Position numbers and translations under genes: made by a program. The notes under the pieces were generated by a model. The model made no database searches. It was not told where the DNA came from and was given only the letters and a program-made list of their open reading frames with translations. Below are positions 18,321-26,830 of a stretch of 64,000 bases of DNA, piece after piece; the first letter of the stretch is position 1; each line of letters starts with the position of its first letter. The stretch is from Pseudomonas fluorescens (GTDB taxonomy: Bacteria; Pseudomonadota; Gammaproteobacteria; Pseudomonadales; Pseudomonadaceae): contig NZ_CABVGX010000009.1 in NCBI RefSeq assembly GCF_902497625.1, forward strand, positions 62,001-126,000, given 5' to 3'.

Positions 18321-19433
18321 ATGTCGGCCACCAAGAAGCCTGTAAATACTCCGTTGCACTTACTCCAACAGCTTTCGGGCAGCTTGCTCGAGCATTTGGA
18401 AACCGCTTGTTCGCAAGCCTTGGCTGATGCTGAAAAACTGCTCGCCAAACTGGAAAAACAGCGCGGTAAAGCGCAGGAAAAACTGCATAAATCCCGCACC
18501 AAATTGCAGGACGCAGCGTCCGCCGGCAAAGCCAAGGCACAGGCCAAAGCCAAGGGTGGCGTCAAAGAACTCGAAGACCTGCTCGATGCCCTCAAGGATC
18601 GTCAGTCCGAAACACGCAACTACATCGTTCAGCTCAAGCGCGACGCTCAGGAAAGCCTGAAACTGGCCCAAGGTATCGGTCGAGTGCAGGAAGCAGTCGG
18701 CAAAGCGTTGTCATCGCGTTCGGCCAAGTCTGCAGCAGTTCCTGCGAAGAAATCCGCAGCCAGGTCGGTCGCTGCAAAAGCTTCGCCAACACCTGCCGCC
18801 AAAGCTCCGGTAAAAGCGGCTGCCAAGCCAGCGACAAGAAAACCGGTGGCTGCCAGCACTGCAAAACCAGCTGCTAAAACGACTGCTACCAAACCAGCCG
18901 CCGCCAGAACGACAGCTGCGAAAACTGCCGCCGCGAAACCTGCCGCAACCAAAACCGCTGTCGCAAAACCGGCCGCCAAGCCTGCTGCGAAACCAGCCGC
19001 TAAAACTGCCGCCTCAAGGTCTGCAGCCAAGCCAGCCGCCAAACCAGCCGTGACTAAAATCGCGGCTAAACCGGCTGCTAAACCTGCGACCAAAGCTGCC
19101 GCTAAACCGGCAGCCAACACTGCTGCTGCAAAGCCTGCCTCTGCAGCCAAAACTGCATCGGCAAAGCCGGCAGCCAAACCCGCTGCGGCCAAAACGGCAA
19201 CAGCGAAACCAGCAGCAGCAAAACCGGCCACCAAGCCTGCGGCCAAAGCGGCGGTGAAAAAACCGGCCGCTGCTGCCAAACCAGCTGCAGCAACTGCTGC
19301 AAAACCAGCCAGTCCAGCGCCGTCTGCTTCGACTGGGTCTGCGCCAGCAGCCAATTCCTCGACGACCTCCACAGCATCGCCAACACCTGCTGGCGCGTCG
19401 AGCACCAGCAACACCCCAACCAGCGCTTCCTAA
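18321..19433 (+). CDS. algP: histone H1-like regulator AlgP
   Basis: AlgP (AlgR3) is a basic DNA-associated protein linked to algD transcription in P. aeruginosa. The N-terminal 120 residues form a charged coiled coil (LLEHLETACSQALADAEKLLAKLEKQRGKAQEKL). Residues of about 130-335 are degenerate KPAA/KTAA repeats typical of eukaryotic H1 tails, ending in a serine/threonine/proline-rich tail of about 35 residues. The total length of 370 depends on the repeat number, which varies in this gene between strains. The ATG at 18321 has AGGAGG 9 bases upstream. Its stop overlaps by 4 bases the stop of the opposite-strand gene. Confidence 0.93.
   Translation: MSATKKPVNTPLHLLQQLSGSLLEHLETACSQALADAEKLLAKLEKQRGKAQEKLHKSRTKLQDAASAGKAKAQAKAKGGVKELEDLLDALKDRQSETRNYIVQLKRDAQESLKLAQGIGRVQEAVGKALSSRSAKSAAVPAKKSAARSVAAKASPTPAAKAPVKAAAKPATRKPVAASTAKPAAKTTATKPAAARTTAAKTAAAKPAATKTAVAKPAAKPAAKPAAKTAASRSAAKPAAKPAVTKIAAKPAAKPATKAAAKPAANTAAAKPASAAKTASAKPAAKPAAAKTATAKPAAAKPATKPAAKAAVKKPAAAAKPAAATAAKPASPAPSASTGSAPAANSSTTSTASPTPAGASSTSNTPTSAS
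18835..19310 (+). repeat. degenerate coding repeats of algP (KPAA-type)
   Basis: Many 12- to 15-base units of the type AAACCAGCCGCTAAA / AAACCGGCTGCTAAA run through the algP C-terminal half. They produce long spurious frames on both strands, including a 255-codon antisense frame. The array is prone to length change by slippage. Confidence 0.85.
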
Positions 19434-19894
19434 GTGCCGGTCACCGCAACGCGCAGTTGATGCAGCGCGTTGCGGTCCAGGTTGGCGGCACCTGCCGCCA
19501 CACCGTCCAGCCACGCCGAGTAATCTGTCGCTTCGCTCTGCGGCCAATCGATCGCGGCTCGTTCCAGACGCAATAGCAGATGCCGCTCGGCTTCCAGCTC
19601 CAATGCCTTCACTTGTTCACGCAGATCGCGCAGGCCGACATCGTCGCCAGCGGCAGCTTTCCATTGCTCACGCAATGATCGCAGCGGCCGCACCACGTCC
19701 GCGTCCCACGGTTCCGTCATGGTTCGCAATACTTCAACTCGTTGTTGGTTGCAGCGGACGCCACGCTCTGCCAGCCACAGGCCACACAGCAGCAGGCACA
19801 CATTCACCCCTGCGGACTGCAATGTCAGGCACGCCGCTTCTGCGCCGGGGCGGGCATAAGTGCCAAGGGAAAAGCTCCACAGGTCAGAGGACAT
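19430..19894 (-). CDS. TIGR02444 family protein (DUF2390)
   Basis: The 154-residue protein begins MSSDLWSFSLGTYARPGAEAACLTLQ and continues LSAGVNVCLLLCGLWL, the diagnostic N-terminal block of the TIGR02444 family. A helical region with VEVLRTMTEPWDADVVRPLRSLR follows. The family is common in gamma-proteobacteria and has no assigned function. It is tail-to-tail with algP (4-base overlap) and divergent from the ABC-F gene, with only 50 bases between start codons. Confidence 0.85.
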   Translation of the reverse strand: MSSDLWSFSLGTYARPGAEAACLTLQSAGVNVCLLLCGLWLAERGVRCNQQRVEVLRTMTEPWDADVVRPLRSLREQWKAAAGDDVGLRDLREQVKALELEAERHLLLRLERAAIDWPQSEATDYSAWLDGVAAGAANLDRNALHQLRVAVTGT

Positions 19895-19944
19895 AGTGCT
19901 ACTCGCGCCAGTTGCGAGCGAAGCTGGTAGACTCCGCCGCCATT

Positions 19945-21855
19945 ATGATTCGACTTCAGAACCTGACTTTACAGCGTGGCCCGCAGCGTCTGCTAGAAGA
20001 TGCCGAGCTGACCCTGCACGCCGGCCACAAAGCCGGCCTCATCGGTGCCAACGGCGCCGGCAAATCGAGCCTGTTCGCATTGCTTCTGGGGGACCTGCAC
20101 CCAGACTCGGGGGACTGCTTCCTGCCGGCCGACTGGCGCATCGCCCACATGCGCCAGGAGATCGACACCCTCGATCGCATTGCGGTCGACTACGTGCTCG
20201 ATGGCGACTTGCGTCTGCGCGAGGTGCAACGCGACCTGGCTGCCGCCGAAGCGGCGCATGACGGTGCCGCTCAGGCCCGCCTGCACGCGGAGCTCGACAG
20301 CGCCGACGGTTACACCGCCGATCCTCGTGCCCGCAAGTTGCTCGCCGGCCTCGGTTTTACCAATGACCAGATGGACCGCCAGGTAGGAGATTTCTCGGGT
20401 GGCTGGAGGATGCGTCTGAATCTGGCGCAGGCCTTGATGTGTCCCTCGGACTTGCTGCTGCTGGACGAACCGACCAACCACCTGGACCTGGACGCCATTA
20501 TCTGGCTGGAAGAGTGGCTCAAGAGTTATCCCGGCACCCTGATGCTGATCTCCCATGACCGGGACTTTCTCGACGCCGTGGTCGATCACGTCGCACATGT
20601 CGATCAACGCAGGATCACCTTGTATCGAGGCGGTTATACCGCTTTCGAACGCGCCCGCGCCGAACGTCTGGCCCAGCAGCAGCAAGCCTACGAGAAGCAA
20701 CAGGCGCAACGTGCGCACATGGAAAGCTACATCGCCCGCTTCAAGGCCCAGGCCACCAAGGCTCGTCAGGCGCAGAGCCGGATCAAGGCGCTCGAGCGGA
20801 TGGAAGAGTTGTCCGCCGCCCACGTTGATTCACCCTTCGACTTCGTTTTCCGCGAGTCGACCAAGATTTCCAGTCCGCTGATCGATCTGTCGGACGCGCG
20901 CCTGGGCTACGGCGACAAAACCGTGCTGGAGAAGGTCAGGCTGCAACTGACCCCTGGCGCACGCATCGGTCTGCTCGGCCCGAACGGGGCGGGTAAGTCG
21001 ACCCTGATCAAAAACCTCTCTGGCGAACTCGAGCCGTTGGCCGGGCGCCTGACCCGTGGCGAAAACACCGTCGTCGGTTATTTCGCCCAGCATCAACTCG
21101 ACTCCCTCGATTCCAAAGCCAGCCCATTGCTGCACATGCAGCGCCTGGCGCCGACCGAGCGCGAGCAGACCTTGCGCGATTTCCTCGGTGGCTTCGACTT
21201 TCGCGGCGCGCGGATTGATGAGCCGGTGCTGAACTTTTCCGGCGGTGAAAAGGCTCGTCTGGCGCTGGCGTTGATCGCCTGGGGCCGGCCTAACCTGTTG
21301 CTGCTCGATGAACCGACCAACCACCTCGACCTGGAAATGCGCCTGGCCCTGACCATGGCCCTGCAGGAATTCACGGGCGCGGTATTGGTGGTTTCTCACG
21401 ATCGGCACTTGCTCAAGAGCACTACCGACAATTTCTATCTGGTCGCAGACGGCAAGGTCGAAGAGTTCGACGGCGACCTTGAGGACTACACCCGCTGGCT
21501 GGTGGAATATCGTCAGCGCAACGCACCGGTCAGCAATACCCCGGTGAATCCGGACAAGACCGACAAGAAAGCGCAGCGCCAGGCCGCCGCCGCATTGCGT
21601 CAGCAACTGGCGCCGCACAAGCGTGAAGCCGACAAGCTCGAAGTCGAGCTGGGCAAGCTGCACGAAAAGCTGGCGAAAATCGATGCCAGCCTTGGCGACA
21701 GCGACATCTACGAACCGGCGCGCAAAAACGATCTACGCGATCTGCTGGCCGAGCAGGCCAAGCTGAAAGTGCGCGAAGCCGAGCTTGAAGAGGCGTGGAT
21801 GGAAGCCCTGGAATTGCTTGAAAGCATGCAGGCGGAGCTGGAGGCGTTGTCCTGA
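19945..21855 (+). CDS. ABC-F family ATP-binding protein (YheS type)
   Basis: Two ABC domains stand in one 636-residue soluble protein without membrane helices. Domain 1 has Walker A GANGAGKSS, signature FSGGWRMRL and Walker B LLLLDEPTNHLDLD. Domain 2 has GPNGAGKST, FSGGEKARL and LLLLDEPTNHLDLE. A charged linker with RAERLAQQQQAYEKQQAQ joins them, and the C-terminal tail is coiled coil. Size and tail fit the YheS subgroup of ribosome-associated ABC-F ATPases. I chose the ATG at 19945 (MIRLQNLTLQRG) because it matches the domain start; an upstream in-frame start adds 11 residues. It is translationally coupled to the next gene (TGATG). Confidence 0.92.
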   Translation: MIRLQNLTLQRGPQRLLEDAELTLHAGHKAGLIGANGAGKSSLFALLLGDLHPDSGDCFLPADWRIAHMRQEIDTLDRIAVDYVLDGDLRLREVQRDLAAAEAAHDGAAQARLHAELDSADGYTADPRARKLLAGLGFTNDQMDRQVGDFSGGWRMRLNLAQALMCPSDLLLLDEPTNHLDLDAIIWLEEWLKSYPGTLMLISHDRDFLDAVVDHVAHVDQRRITLYRGGYTAFERARAERLAQQQQAYEKQQAQRAHMESYIARFKAQATKARQAQSRIKALERMEELSAAHVDSPFDFVFRESTKISSPLIDLSDARLGYGDKTVLEKVRLQLTPGARIGLLGPNGAGKSTLIKNLSGELEPLAGRLTRGENTVVGYFAQHQLDSLDSKASPLLHMQRLAPTEREQTLRDFLGGFDFRGARIDEPVLNFSGGEKARLALALIAWGRPNLLLLDEPTNHLDLEMRLALTMALQEFTGAVLVVSHDRHLLKSTTDNFYLVADGKVEEFDGDLEDYTRWLVEYRQRNAPVSNTPVNPDKTDKKAQRQAAAALRQQLAPHKREADKLEVELGKLHEKLAKIDASLGDSDIYEPARKNDLRDLLAEQAKLKVREAELEEAWMEALELLESMQAELEALS

Positions 21856-22439
21856 TGCAAGGCTTCACACTGGCAAAGATGTCGCCTGTCTGGATCGAGC
21901 CGATCTGGTTCACCTTGCAGATCGTCCTGATTCTGCTGGCAGGGTATCTGGCGCAACGGTTTGTGGCCCGGTGCCTGACGCGTCTGGGTGAGCGTTATGC
22001 GTTCCCGCCGCAATTGCTGATGCCTCTGCGTGGCGTGCTGCGCTGGCTGATCATGGGCAGCGCGCTGATCTTCGTGCTGGAGCGTCTGGGCGTATCAGCG
22101 ACGGTACTGTGGACGGCCTTGTCCGGATTCGTGGCGGTCGCGGCGGTGGCGTTCTTCGCCATGTGGAGCGTGCTGTCCAATCTGCTGTGCGCCATCCTGA
22201 TTTTCACCGTCGGCCCCTTCCGCATTGGCGATGTGGTCGAGCTGGTCGATACCACCGACAAACCTGGCGTCAAAGGCCGGGTGGTGGCAATCAATCTGCT
22301 CTACACCACTTTGGTTGAGGCTGAAGAATTGGGAACTGGCAGTGCCATGGTGCAGGTGCCGAACAGCCTGTTCTTCCAGCGTTCGGTTCGGCGCTGGCGT
22401 GGAACCGACGTGTTTCCATCGAGTGGTTTTGAGAAGTAG
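21855..22439 (+). CDS. small MscS-like mechanosensitive channel domain protein
   Basis: The 194 residues hold three predicted membrane helices (about 15-37, 51-71 and 84-110), followed by the short MscS beta-domain (FRIGDVVELVDTTDKPGVKGRVVAINLLYTTL and the VPNSLFF motif). The glycine/alanine-rich TM3 (LSGFVAVAAVAFFAMWSVLSNLLCAILI) lines the pore in MscS. The large C-terminal vestibule of MscS is missing. It probably acts in osmotic relief at the inner membrane. Its ATG overlaps the ABC-F stop, so the two are co-translated. Confidence 0.85.
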   Translation: MQGFTLAKMSPVWIEPIWFTLQIVLILLAGYLAQRFVARCLTRLGERYAFPPQLLMPLRGVLRWLIMGSALIFVLERLGVSATVLWTALSGFVAVAAVAFFAMWSVLSNLLCAILIFTVGPFRIGDVVELVDTTDKPGVKGRVVAINLLYTTLVEAEELGTGSAMVQVPNSLFFQRSVRRWRGTDVFPSSGFEK

Positions 22440-22616
22440 GCGCCTTCGCTTGGCCCCGGAGCGCGAACAGCTTCGCGGCCGAACAGTCTGTCAGACAGTT
22501 CCTTTCTTGCTGTAAACCTGCGCCGGGCGTTTCGACACGTCACAAAAAACCAGTAGTCAACCGCCCAAAGCCGCTTTAGCTTAGATGTCTGTCACGGGTC
22601 TGGGGTGAGGTGTGCG

Positions 22617-23249
22617 ATGGAGCTCGAAACATGGCTGGCATTCTTTGCCGCTTGCTGGTTGATCAGTTTTACGCCTGGTGCCGGCGCTATCGCGTCAATG
22701 TCCAGTGGTTTGCAGTACGGTTTCTGGCGCGGCTACTGGAATGCGCTCGGGCTACAATTGGGCCTGGCTTTGCAAATCGCGATTGTGGGTGCCGGTGTCG
22801 GAGCAATTCTCGCGGCTTCCGCTACAAGCTTTTATGCCATTAAATGGTTCGGCGTCGCTTACCTGGTTTATCTGGGGATCAAGCAATGGCGAGCATTACC
22901 CAGCGACATGAGCGATGACGCGGCCGTGCGCCCGATCGGCAAGCCGTTGGTGCTGATATTCCGTGGCTTTGTGGTCAATATGAGCAATCCCAAGGCCTTG
23001 GTGTTCATGCTCGCGGTATTGCCGCAATTCATCAATCCGCATGCACCGCTGTTGGCGCAGTACCTGATCATTGGCGCGACCATGGTCTGTGTCGATTTGA
23101 TCGTAATGGCGGGTTACACCGGGCTGGCGTCGAAAGTGCTGCGTCTGTGGCGCACGCCGACACAGCAAAAGCGCATGAACCGCACGTTTGGCGGACTGTT
23201 TATCGGTGCAGCCGCGTTCATGGCGACGTTGCGCAAAGCTTCGGTGTAA
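22617..23249 (+). CDS. LysE/RhtB family amino-acid exporter
   Basis: The 210-residue inner-membrane protein has about six helices. The family N-terminus is visible: FFAACWLISFTPGAGAIASMSSGLQYGFWRG, with the FTPG motif, followed by AYLVYLGIKQWR and FVVNMSNPKALVFMLAVLPQFI. It likely exports an amino acid or homoserine-lactone-like compound by proton antiport; the substrate is unknown. I chose the ATG at 22617 (MELETWLAFF); the upstream in-frame start adds only MRCA. An intrinsic terminator follows. Confidence 0.9.
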   Translation: MELETWLAFFAACWLISFTPGAGAIASMSSGLQYGFWRGYWNALGLQLGLALQIAIVGAGVGAILAASATSFYAIKWFGVAYLVYLGIKQWRALPSDMSDDAAVRPIGKPLVLIFRGFVVNMSNPKALVFMLAVLPQFINPHAPLLAQYLIIGATMVCVDLIVMAGYTGLASKVLRLWRTPTQQKRMNRTFGGLFIGAAAFMATLRKASV

Positions 23250-23264
23250 AACTGCTAAGGCAGT

Positions 23265-23297
23265 AAAAAGGCGACCTTGCGAGGGCGCCTTTTTTTC
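23265..23297 (+). terminator. intrinsic terminator after the LysE-family gene
   Basis: The stem AAAAAGGCG(A)CC...GGGCGCCTTTTTTT is followed by a T-run, 15 bases after the stop codon. Confidence 0.85.
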
Positions 23298-23324
23298 GTC
23301 GGATGATTACTGCTACTCAAAGCG

Positions 23325-23339
23325 TGGGAATGATCATCT
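23325..23339 (+). promoter_or_regulatory. candidate Fur box upstream of the FTR1 fusion gene
   Basis: TGGGAATGATCATCT matches 10 of 14 defined positions of the 7-1-7 Fur consensus (TGATAATnATTATCA). It lies about 140 bases before an iron permease gene, where iron control is expected. Confidence 0.5.
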
Positions 23340-23476
23340 ACCACGGAGCCGCGCCAGCCAGCTTCGGTGTGGGTATACAAAGTCCCTGTTCCCGTTCCCA
23401 AACCGTAACAAAGCTTGAGAGAAACGCAATGGGAGTGAACAATGTGTTACTTCGTATTTCCAGCTGAGATCCATTC

Positions 23477-25375
23477 ATGATTGTCTCCTCCCGTTTTCTA
23501 GCCTGGCTGGCGGTGCCTGTCATCGCGTTTTGCAGCAGCAATGCATTGGCTGAGACCGCCGAAGGAGCGCCCAGGGCTCTGCACCTGCTCGACTACATCG
23601 GTGCAGATTACCCGGCCACGGTCGAGGCCGGGAAGGTCATTGATGAGTCCGAATACCGCGAGCAACAGGAATTTCTCGGTGTGCTGCAGGGCTTGATTCT
23701 CGAGTTGCCGGCAAAGCCTGAGCGGGCCGAACTCGAGCAAGGCGTGGGCAGTTTGCGCTCTGCAATCGCGAGCAAGCACGATGGTGCCGACGTCGCACAC
23801 CAGGCACGGCAACTGGGGGCGAAACTCGCCGTGGCGTATGAAGTCAGCCAGGCGCCCGTCATCACGCCCGACCCTACGCGCGGCGAGGCGCTCTACCTCC
23901 AGCAATGTTCGGTATGTCATGGCGACACCGGCGCCGGTGACGGCCCCGCCGGCGTGGACATGACGCCGCCACCGGCCAACCTGCGCGACGTCGCGCGGCT
24001 GGATCGCCTCAGCCTGTATGCAATTTACAACACGGTGGGAATGGGCGTCGAAGGCACTGACATGCCGTCCTTCGCCGACCAACTGGACGATCGTCAGCGT
24101 TGGGACCTGGCAAGCTATATCGCCAGTTTCAGCGCCGATCCGGCGGCTGCCAAATCCGAAAAGATTTTCAACATCGCCGATCTCGCCCGTCAAACGCCGG
24201 CCGAAGTGCTGGCTGGCGAAGGCCCGCAAGCAGCGGCTACGTTCCGTGCCCAGCGAGCGCAGCCGCCGCAGGTCAAACGTGGCCCGGGGCAATTGCTCGA
24301 TTACACTGCAACGACGCTGGACAAAAGTATCGCAGCCTATCGTGGGGGCGATCACGATCAGGCGTATGACTTATCGGTGGCGGCGTATCTGGAAGGGTTC
24401 GAGCTGGTCGAAAGCTCCCTCGATAACGTCGACGCCAACGTACGCAAGGACACTGAAAAATCGCTGATGGCTTACCGTCAGTCATTGCAGGACGGCTTGT
24501 CCGTGGCCGAGGTGCAACAGCGTCTGGACGTTGCCAAAGCCAACCTGAAAGAATCGGCCGGTTTGTTGGGCGGTGATGGCTTGAGCTGGTCGCTGAGTTA
24601 CATCTCCGGTCTGTTGATTCTGCTGCGCGAAGGCCTTGAAGCAATTCTGGTGCTGGCGGCGATACTCGCGTTTCTGCGTAACACCGGCCAGCAATCGGCC
24701 GTGCGCAGCGTTAACGTAGGCTGGGGCTTGGCGCTGGTGGCTGGCGGGGCGACTTGGGCGCTGGCGGCGTACGCGATTGATGTCAGCGGTTCGCAGCGAG
24801 AGTTGCTGGAGGGCGCAACGGCGTTGTTTGCCAGCGTCATGGTGCTGTGGCTCGGCGTGTGGATGCACGATCGCCGGCACGCTGCAGCCTGGCAGGACTA
24901 CATCAAAAACAGCCTGGTGGGCGGCGGCGGGCGTTTTGGTTTTGCTACGCTGGTGTTTTTCTCGGTGTATCGCGAGTTGTTCGAGGTGATCCTGTTCTAC
25001 GAAACCCTGTGGTTGCAGGCGGGCCCGGCCGGGCATAACGCAGTATTGGCCGGCGGCGCCACGGCTCTGGTGTTGCTGGTCGGTCTGGCGTGGGTGATCT
25101 TGCGCGGTTCGGCTAAGTTGCCGCTGTCGTTGTTCTTCGGCATCAACGCCGCTTTGCTCTGTGCCTTGTCAGTGGTGTTCGCCGGGCATGGCGTGAAGGC
25201 ATTGCAGGAAGCCGGAATCTTCGGCACGCGGCCGGTGGCGTTCTTTGACTTCGATTGGCTGGGCATACATGCCGATGCGTATTCGCTGGGGGCGCAGGCC
25301 GTGGCGATTGTTGCGATTGTCGTGCTGTACGGTCGCAGCTGGATCGCCGAGAAGCGTCGGGTGCAGGTTTCCTGA
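23477..25375 (+). CDS. cytochrome c / FTR1-type iron permease fusion protein
   Basis: The 632 residues start with a signal peptide (to about residue 25). A periplasmic region with one c-type heme motif follows (C144-S-V-C147-H148, with probable axial Met at TDMPSF about 196), then a helical region. The C-terminal FTR1 permease domain of about 260 residues has seven predicted membrane helices. Two REXXE iron-transfer motifs are present, REGLE at 384-388 and RELFE at 499-503, plus RELLE at 441-445. FTR1 systems oxidise ferrous iron and import ferric iron. The covalent cytochrome domain may pass the electrons on. It is monocistronic, and a Fur-like site lies upstream. Confidence 0.9.
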   Translation: MIVSSRFLAWLAVPVIAFCSSNALAETAEGAPRALHLLDYIGADYPATVEAGKVIDESEYREQQEFLGVLQGLILELPAKPERAELEQGVGSLRSAIASKHDGADVAHQARQLGAKLAVAYEVSQAPVITPDPTRGEALYLQQCSVCHGDTGAGDGPAGVDMTPPPANLRDVARLDRLSLYAIYNTVGMGVEGTDMPSFADQLDDRQRWDLASYIASFSADPAAAKSEKIFNIADLARQTPAEVLAGEGPQAAATFRAQRAQPPQVKRGPGQLLDYTATTLDKSIAAYRGGDHDQAYDLSVAAYLEGFELVESSLDNVDANVRKDTEKSLMAYRQSLQDGLSVAEVQQRLDVAKANLKESAGLLGGDGLSWSLSYISGLLILLREGLEAILVLAAILAFLRNTGQQSAVRSVNVGWGLALVAGGATWALAAYAIDVSGSQRELLEGATALFASVMVLWLGVWMHDRRHAAAWQDYIKNSLVGGGGRFGFATLVFFSVYRELFEVILFYETLWLQAGPAGHNAVLAGGATALVLLVGLAWVILRGSAKLPLSLFFGINAALLCALSVVFAGHGVKALQEAGIFGTRPVAFFDFDWLGIHADAYSLGAQAVAIVAIVVLYGRSWIAEKRRVQVS

Positions 25376-25392
25376 AGCATTCGCTGCGCTCT

Positions 25393-25457
25393 CATCGCGA
25401 GCAGGCTCGCTCCCACAGGATCGCGTGTAACCTGTGGGAGCGAGCCTGCTCGCGATT
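25393..25457. repeat. REPIN, family A (compact)
   Basis: Two nearly perfect inverted cores (ATCGCGAGCAGGCTCGCTCC and GGAGCGAGCCTGCTCGCGAT) are separated by 20 to 25 bases. It lies between the FTR1 and yaiI genes and ends in a run of T, so it may double as a terminator. Confidence 0.9.
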
Positions 25458-25478
25458 TTTTTTTAGAGGTAAAACACA

Positions 25479-25934
25479 ATGCGCGTATGGATCGATGCCG
25501 ACGCCTGCCCAAGGGCGGCCAAGGATCTGGTGGTGAAGTTCGCTCTCAAGCGCCAGTTCGAAGTGGTGCTGGTGGCGGGCCAGCCGCAGCTCAAGCCGGG
25601 CCTTTCGCTGGTGAAATTGATCGTGGTGCCGAGCGGCCCTGATGCGGCTGACGATTATCTGGTGGAACACGCTGTGCCCGGTGAGCTGGTGATCTGCAGC
25701 GACGTGCCGCTGGCTGACCGTTTGGTGAAGAAGGGCGTGTCAGCGCTCGACCCGCGCGGCAAGGAGTTCGATGCGCAAAACATGGGTGATCGGCTAGCAG
25801 TGCGCAATCTGTTCACGGATTTGCGTGAGCAGGGGCAAATGAGCGGCGGGCCTGCGCCGTTTGGCGAGCGTGAGAAGCAGGCGTTTGCCAATGCGCTGGA
25901 CCGGATATTGACGCGGCTTTCGCGCACATCCTGA
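25479..25934 (+). CDS. YaiI/YqxD family protein (DUF188, NYN-like nuclease fold)
   Basis: The 151 residues match UPF0178. MRVWIDADACPRAAKDLV carries the conserved acidic pair of a PIN/NYN-type fold. GPDAADDYLVEHAVPGELVICSDVPLADRLVKKG supplies the second acidic cluster, and the C-terminal block GPAPFGEREKQAFANALDRIL is typical. A metal-dependent nuclease activity has been proposed for the fold, but I know of no proven substrate. It is monocistronic, with GAGGT upstream of the ATG. Confidence 0.88.
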   Translation: MRVWIDADACPRAAKDLVVKFALKRQFEVVLVAGQPQLKPGLSLVKLIVVPSGPDAADDYLVEHAVPGELVICSDVPLADRLVKKGVSALDPRGKEFDAQNMGDRLAVRNLFTDLREQGQMSGGPAPFGEREKQAFANALDRILTRLSRTS

Positions 25935-25950
25935 GCCTGCCTCCAATCTC

Positions 25951-26036
25951 CGAGCTGGCCTGCCAGCGACAGCAATCTAACCGCCAACAAGCTACTCGTT
26001 GAATGTGCGACCCGTCGCTGGCAAGCAGTTCCTGCA
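25951..26036. repeat. eroded REPIN, family D
   Basis: The inverted arms GAGCTGGCCTGCCAGCGA and CGTCGCTGGCAAGCAGTTCC occupy the gap between the convergent yaiI-like and elbB genes. A cleaner copy is at 62823-62907. Confidence 0.65.
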
Positions 26037-26046
26037 GTGACCTGCG

Positions 26047-26715
26047 TTACTCGTCGTTTTCGTGGGTCAGCTCAAGGACCCGGTCCACCAGTTTGTTGAT
26101 TCCAGACGCCGCCTCGCTGATCGACTGCGCCAGCATGTATGCCGGCGTGCTCACCAGTTTGCGCGCCTTGTCTTCCACAATGTCGGTCACCGTGCACTCG
26201 GTGTGCGTAGCGCCCATTTTGTTCATCGCGGCGGCCGTATCGGCGTCGTTACCGATGGTGCAGGTCACGCCCGGGCCATAGATTTTCGCCGCAAGGGCCG
26301 GTGAAATGCAGATCAGTCCAACCGGTTTGCCTGCCTCGGCAAACGCTTCGGTTAACGCCAGCACTTGCGGTTGCACCGTGCAACCCGCGCCCTCGATGGC
26401 AAAATTCGACAGATTCTTGGCCGAGCCGAAGCCGCCGGGAACAATCAACGCATCGAAGTCCTCGACGCTCGCTTCACGCAGATCCTTGATGTTGCCTCGG
26501 GCGATCCGCGCCGATTCCACCAACACGTTGCGCGACTCCGGCATCTCTTCGCCGTTGAGGTGATTGATCACATGCAACTGGGCGATATTGGGTGCAAAGC
26601 ACTGCACCTGGGCGCCACGCTGGTCCAGGCGGAGCAGGGTGATCACGCTTTCGTGGATCTCGGCGCCGTCGTAGACGCCACAGCCGGAAAGGATCACTGC
26701 GACTTTTTTGCTCAT
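26047..26715 (-). CDS. elbB: ElbB, DJ-1/PfpI-like glyoxalase-type protein
   Basis: The 222 residues begin MSKKVAVILSGCGVYDGAEIHESV. They have the class I glutamine amidotransferase-like fold of the DJ-1 superfamily, with the nucleophile-elbow cysteine in GLICISPA and the conserved DALIVPGGFGSAKNLS. E. coli ElbB has weak glyoxalase activity; its cellular role is uncertain, and the older name isoprenoid biosynthesis protein is unproven. The gene converges on the yaiI-like gene and is divergent from the sterol desaturase gene, 115 bases away. Confidence 0.92.
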   Translation of the reverse strand: MSKKVAVILSGCGVYDGAEIHESVITLLRLDQRGAQVQCFAPNIAQLHVINHLNGEEMPESRNVLVESARIARGNIKDLREASVEDFDALIVPGGFGSAKNLSNFAIEGAGCTVQPQVLALTEAFAEAGKPVGLICISPALAAKIYGPGVTCTIGNDADTAAAMNKMGATHTECTVTDIVEDKARKLVSTPAYMLAQSISEAASGINKLVDRVLELTHENDE

Positions 26716-26830
26716 GGTCTTTTCTCCTTGTTTATGGCGTTAAATGTCCACTAATTTGTCACTCGTTGCCATAGGCTCAATTCACGGCTACACCTAGGAT
26801 CTGTCCTCAGGATTCTGATCAGGGCGCGTC

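Noticed and set aside
18647..19414. 255-codon minus-strand frame opposite algP
   Set aside because: It is the shadow of the KPAA repeats: an alanine/valine/glycine-only composition with no start context, and the plus strand encodes a recognised AlgP.
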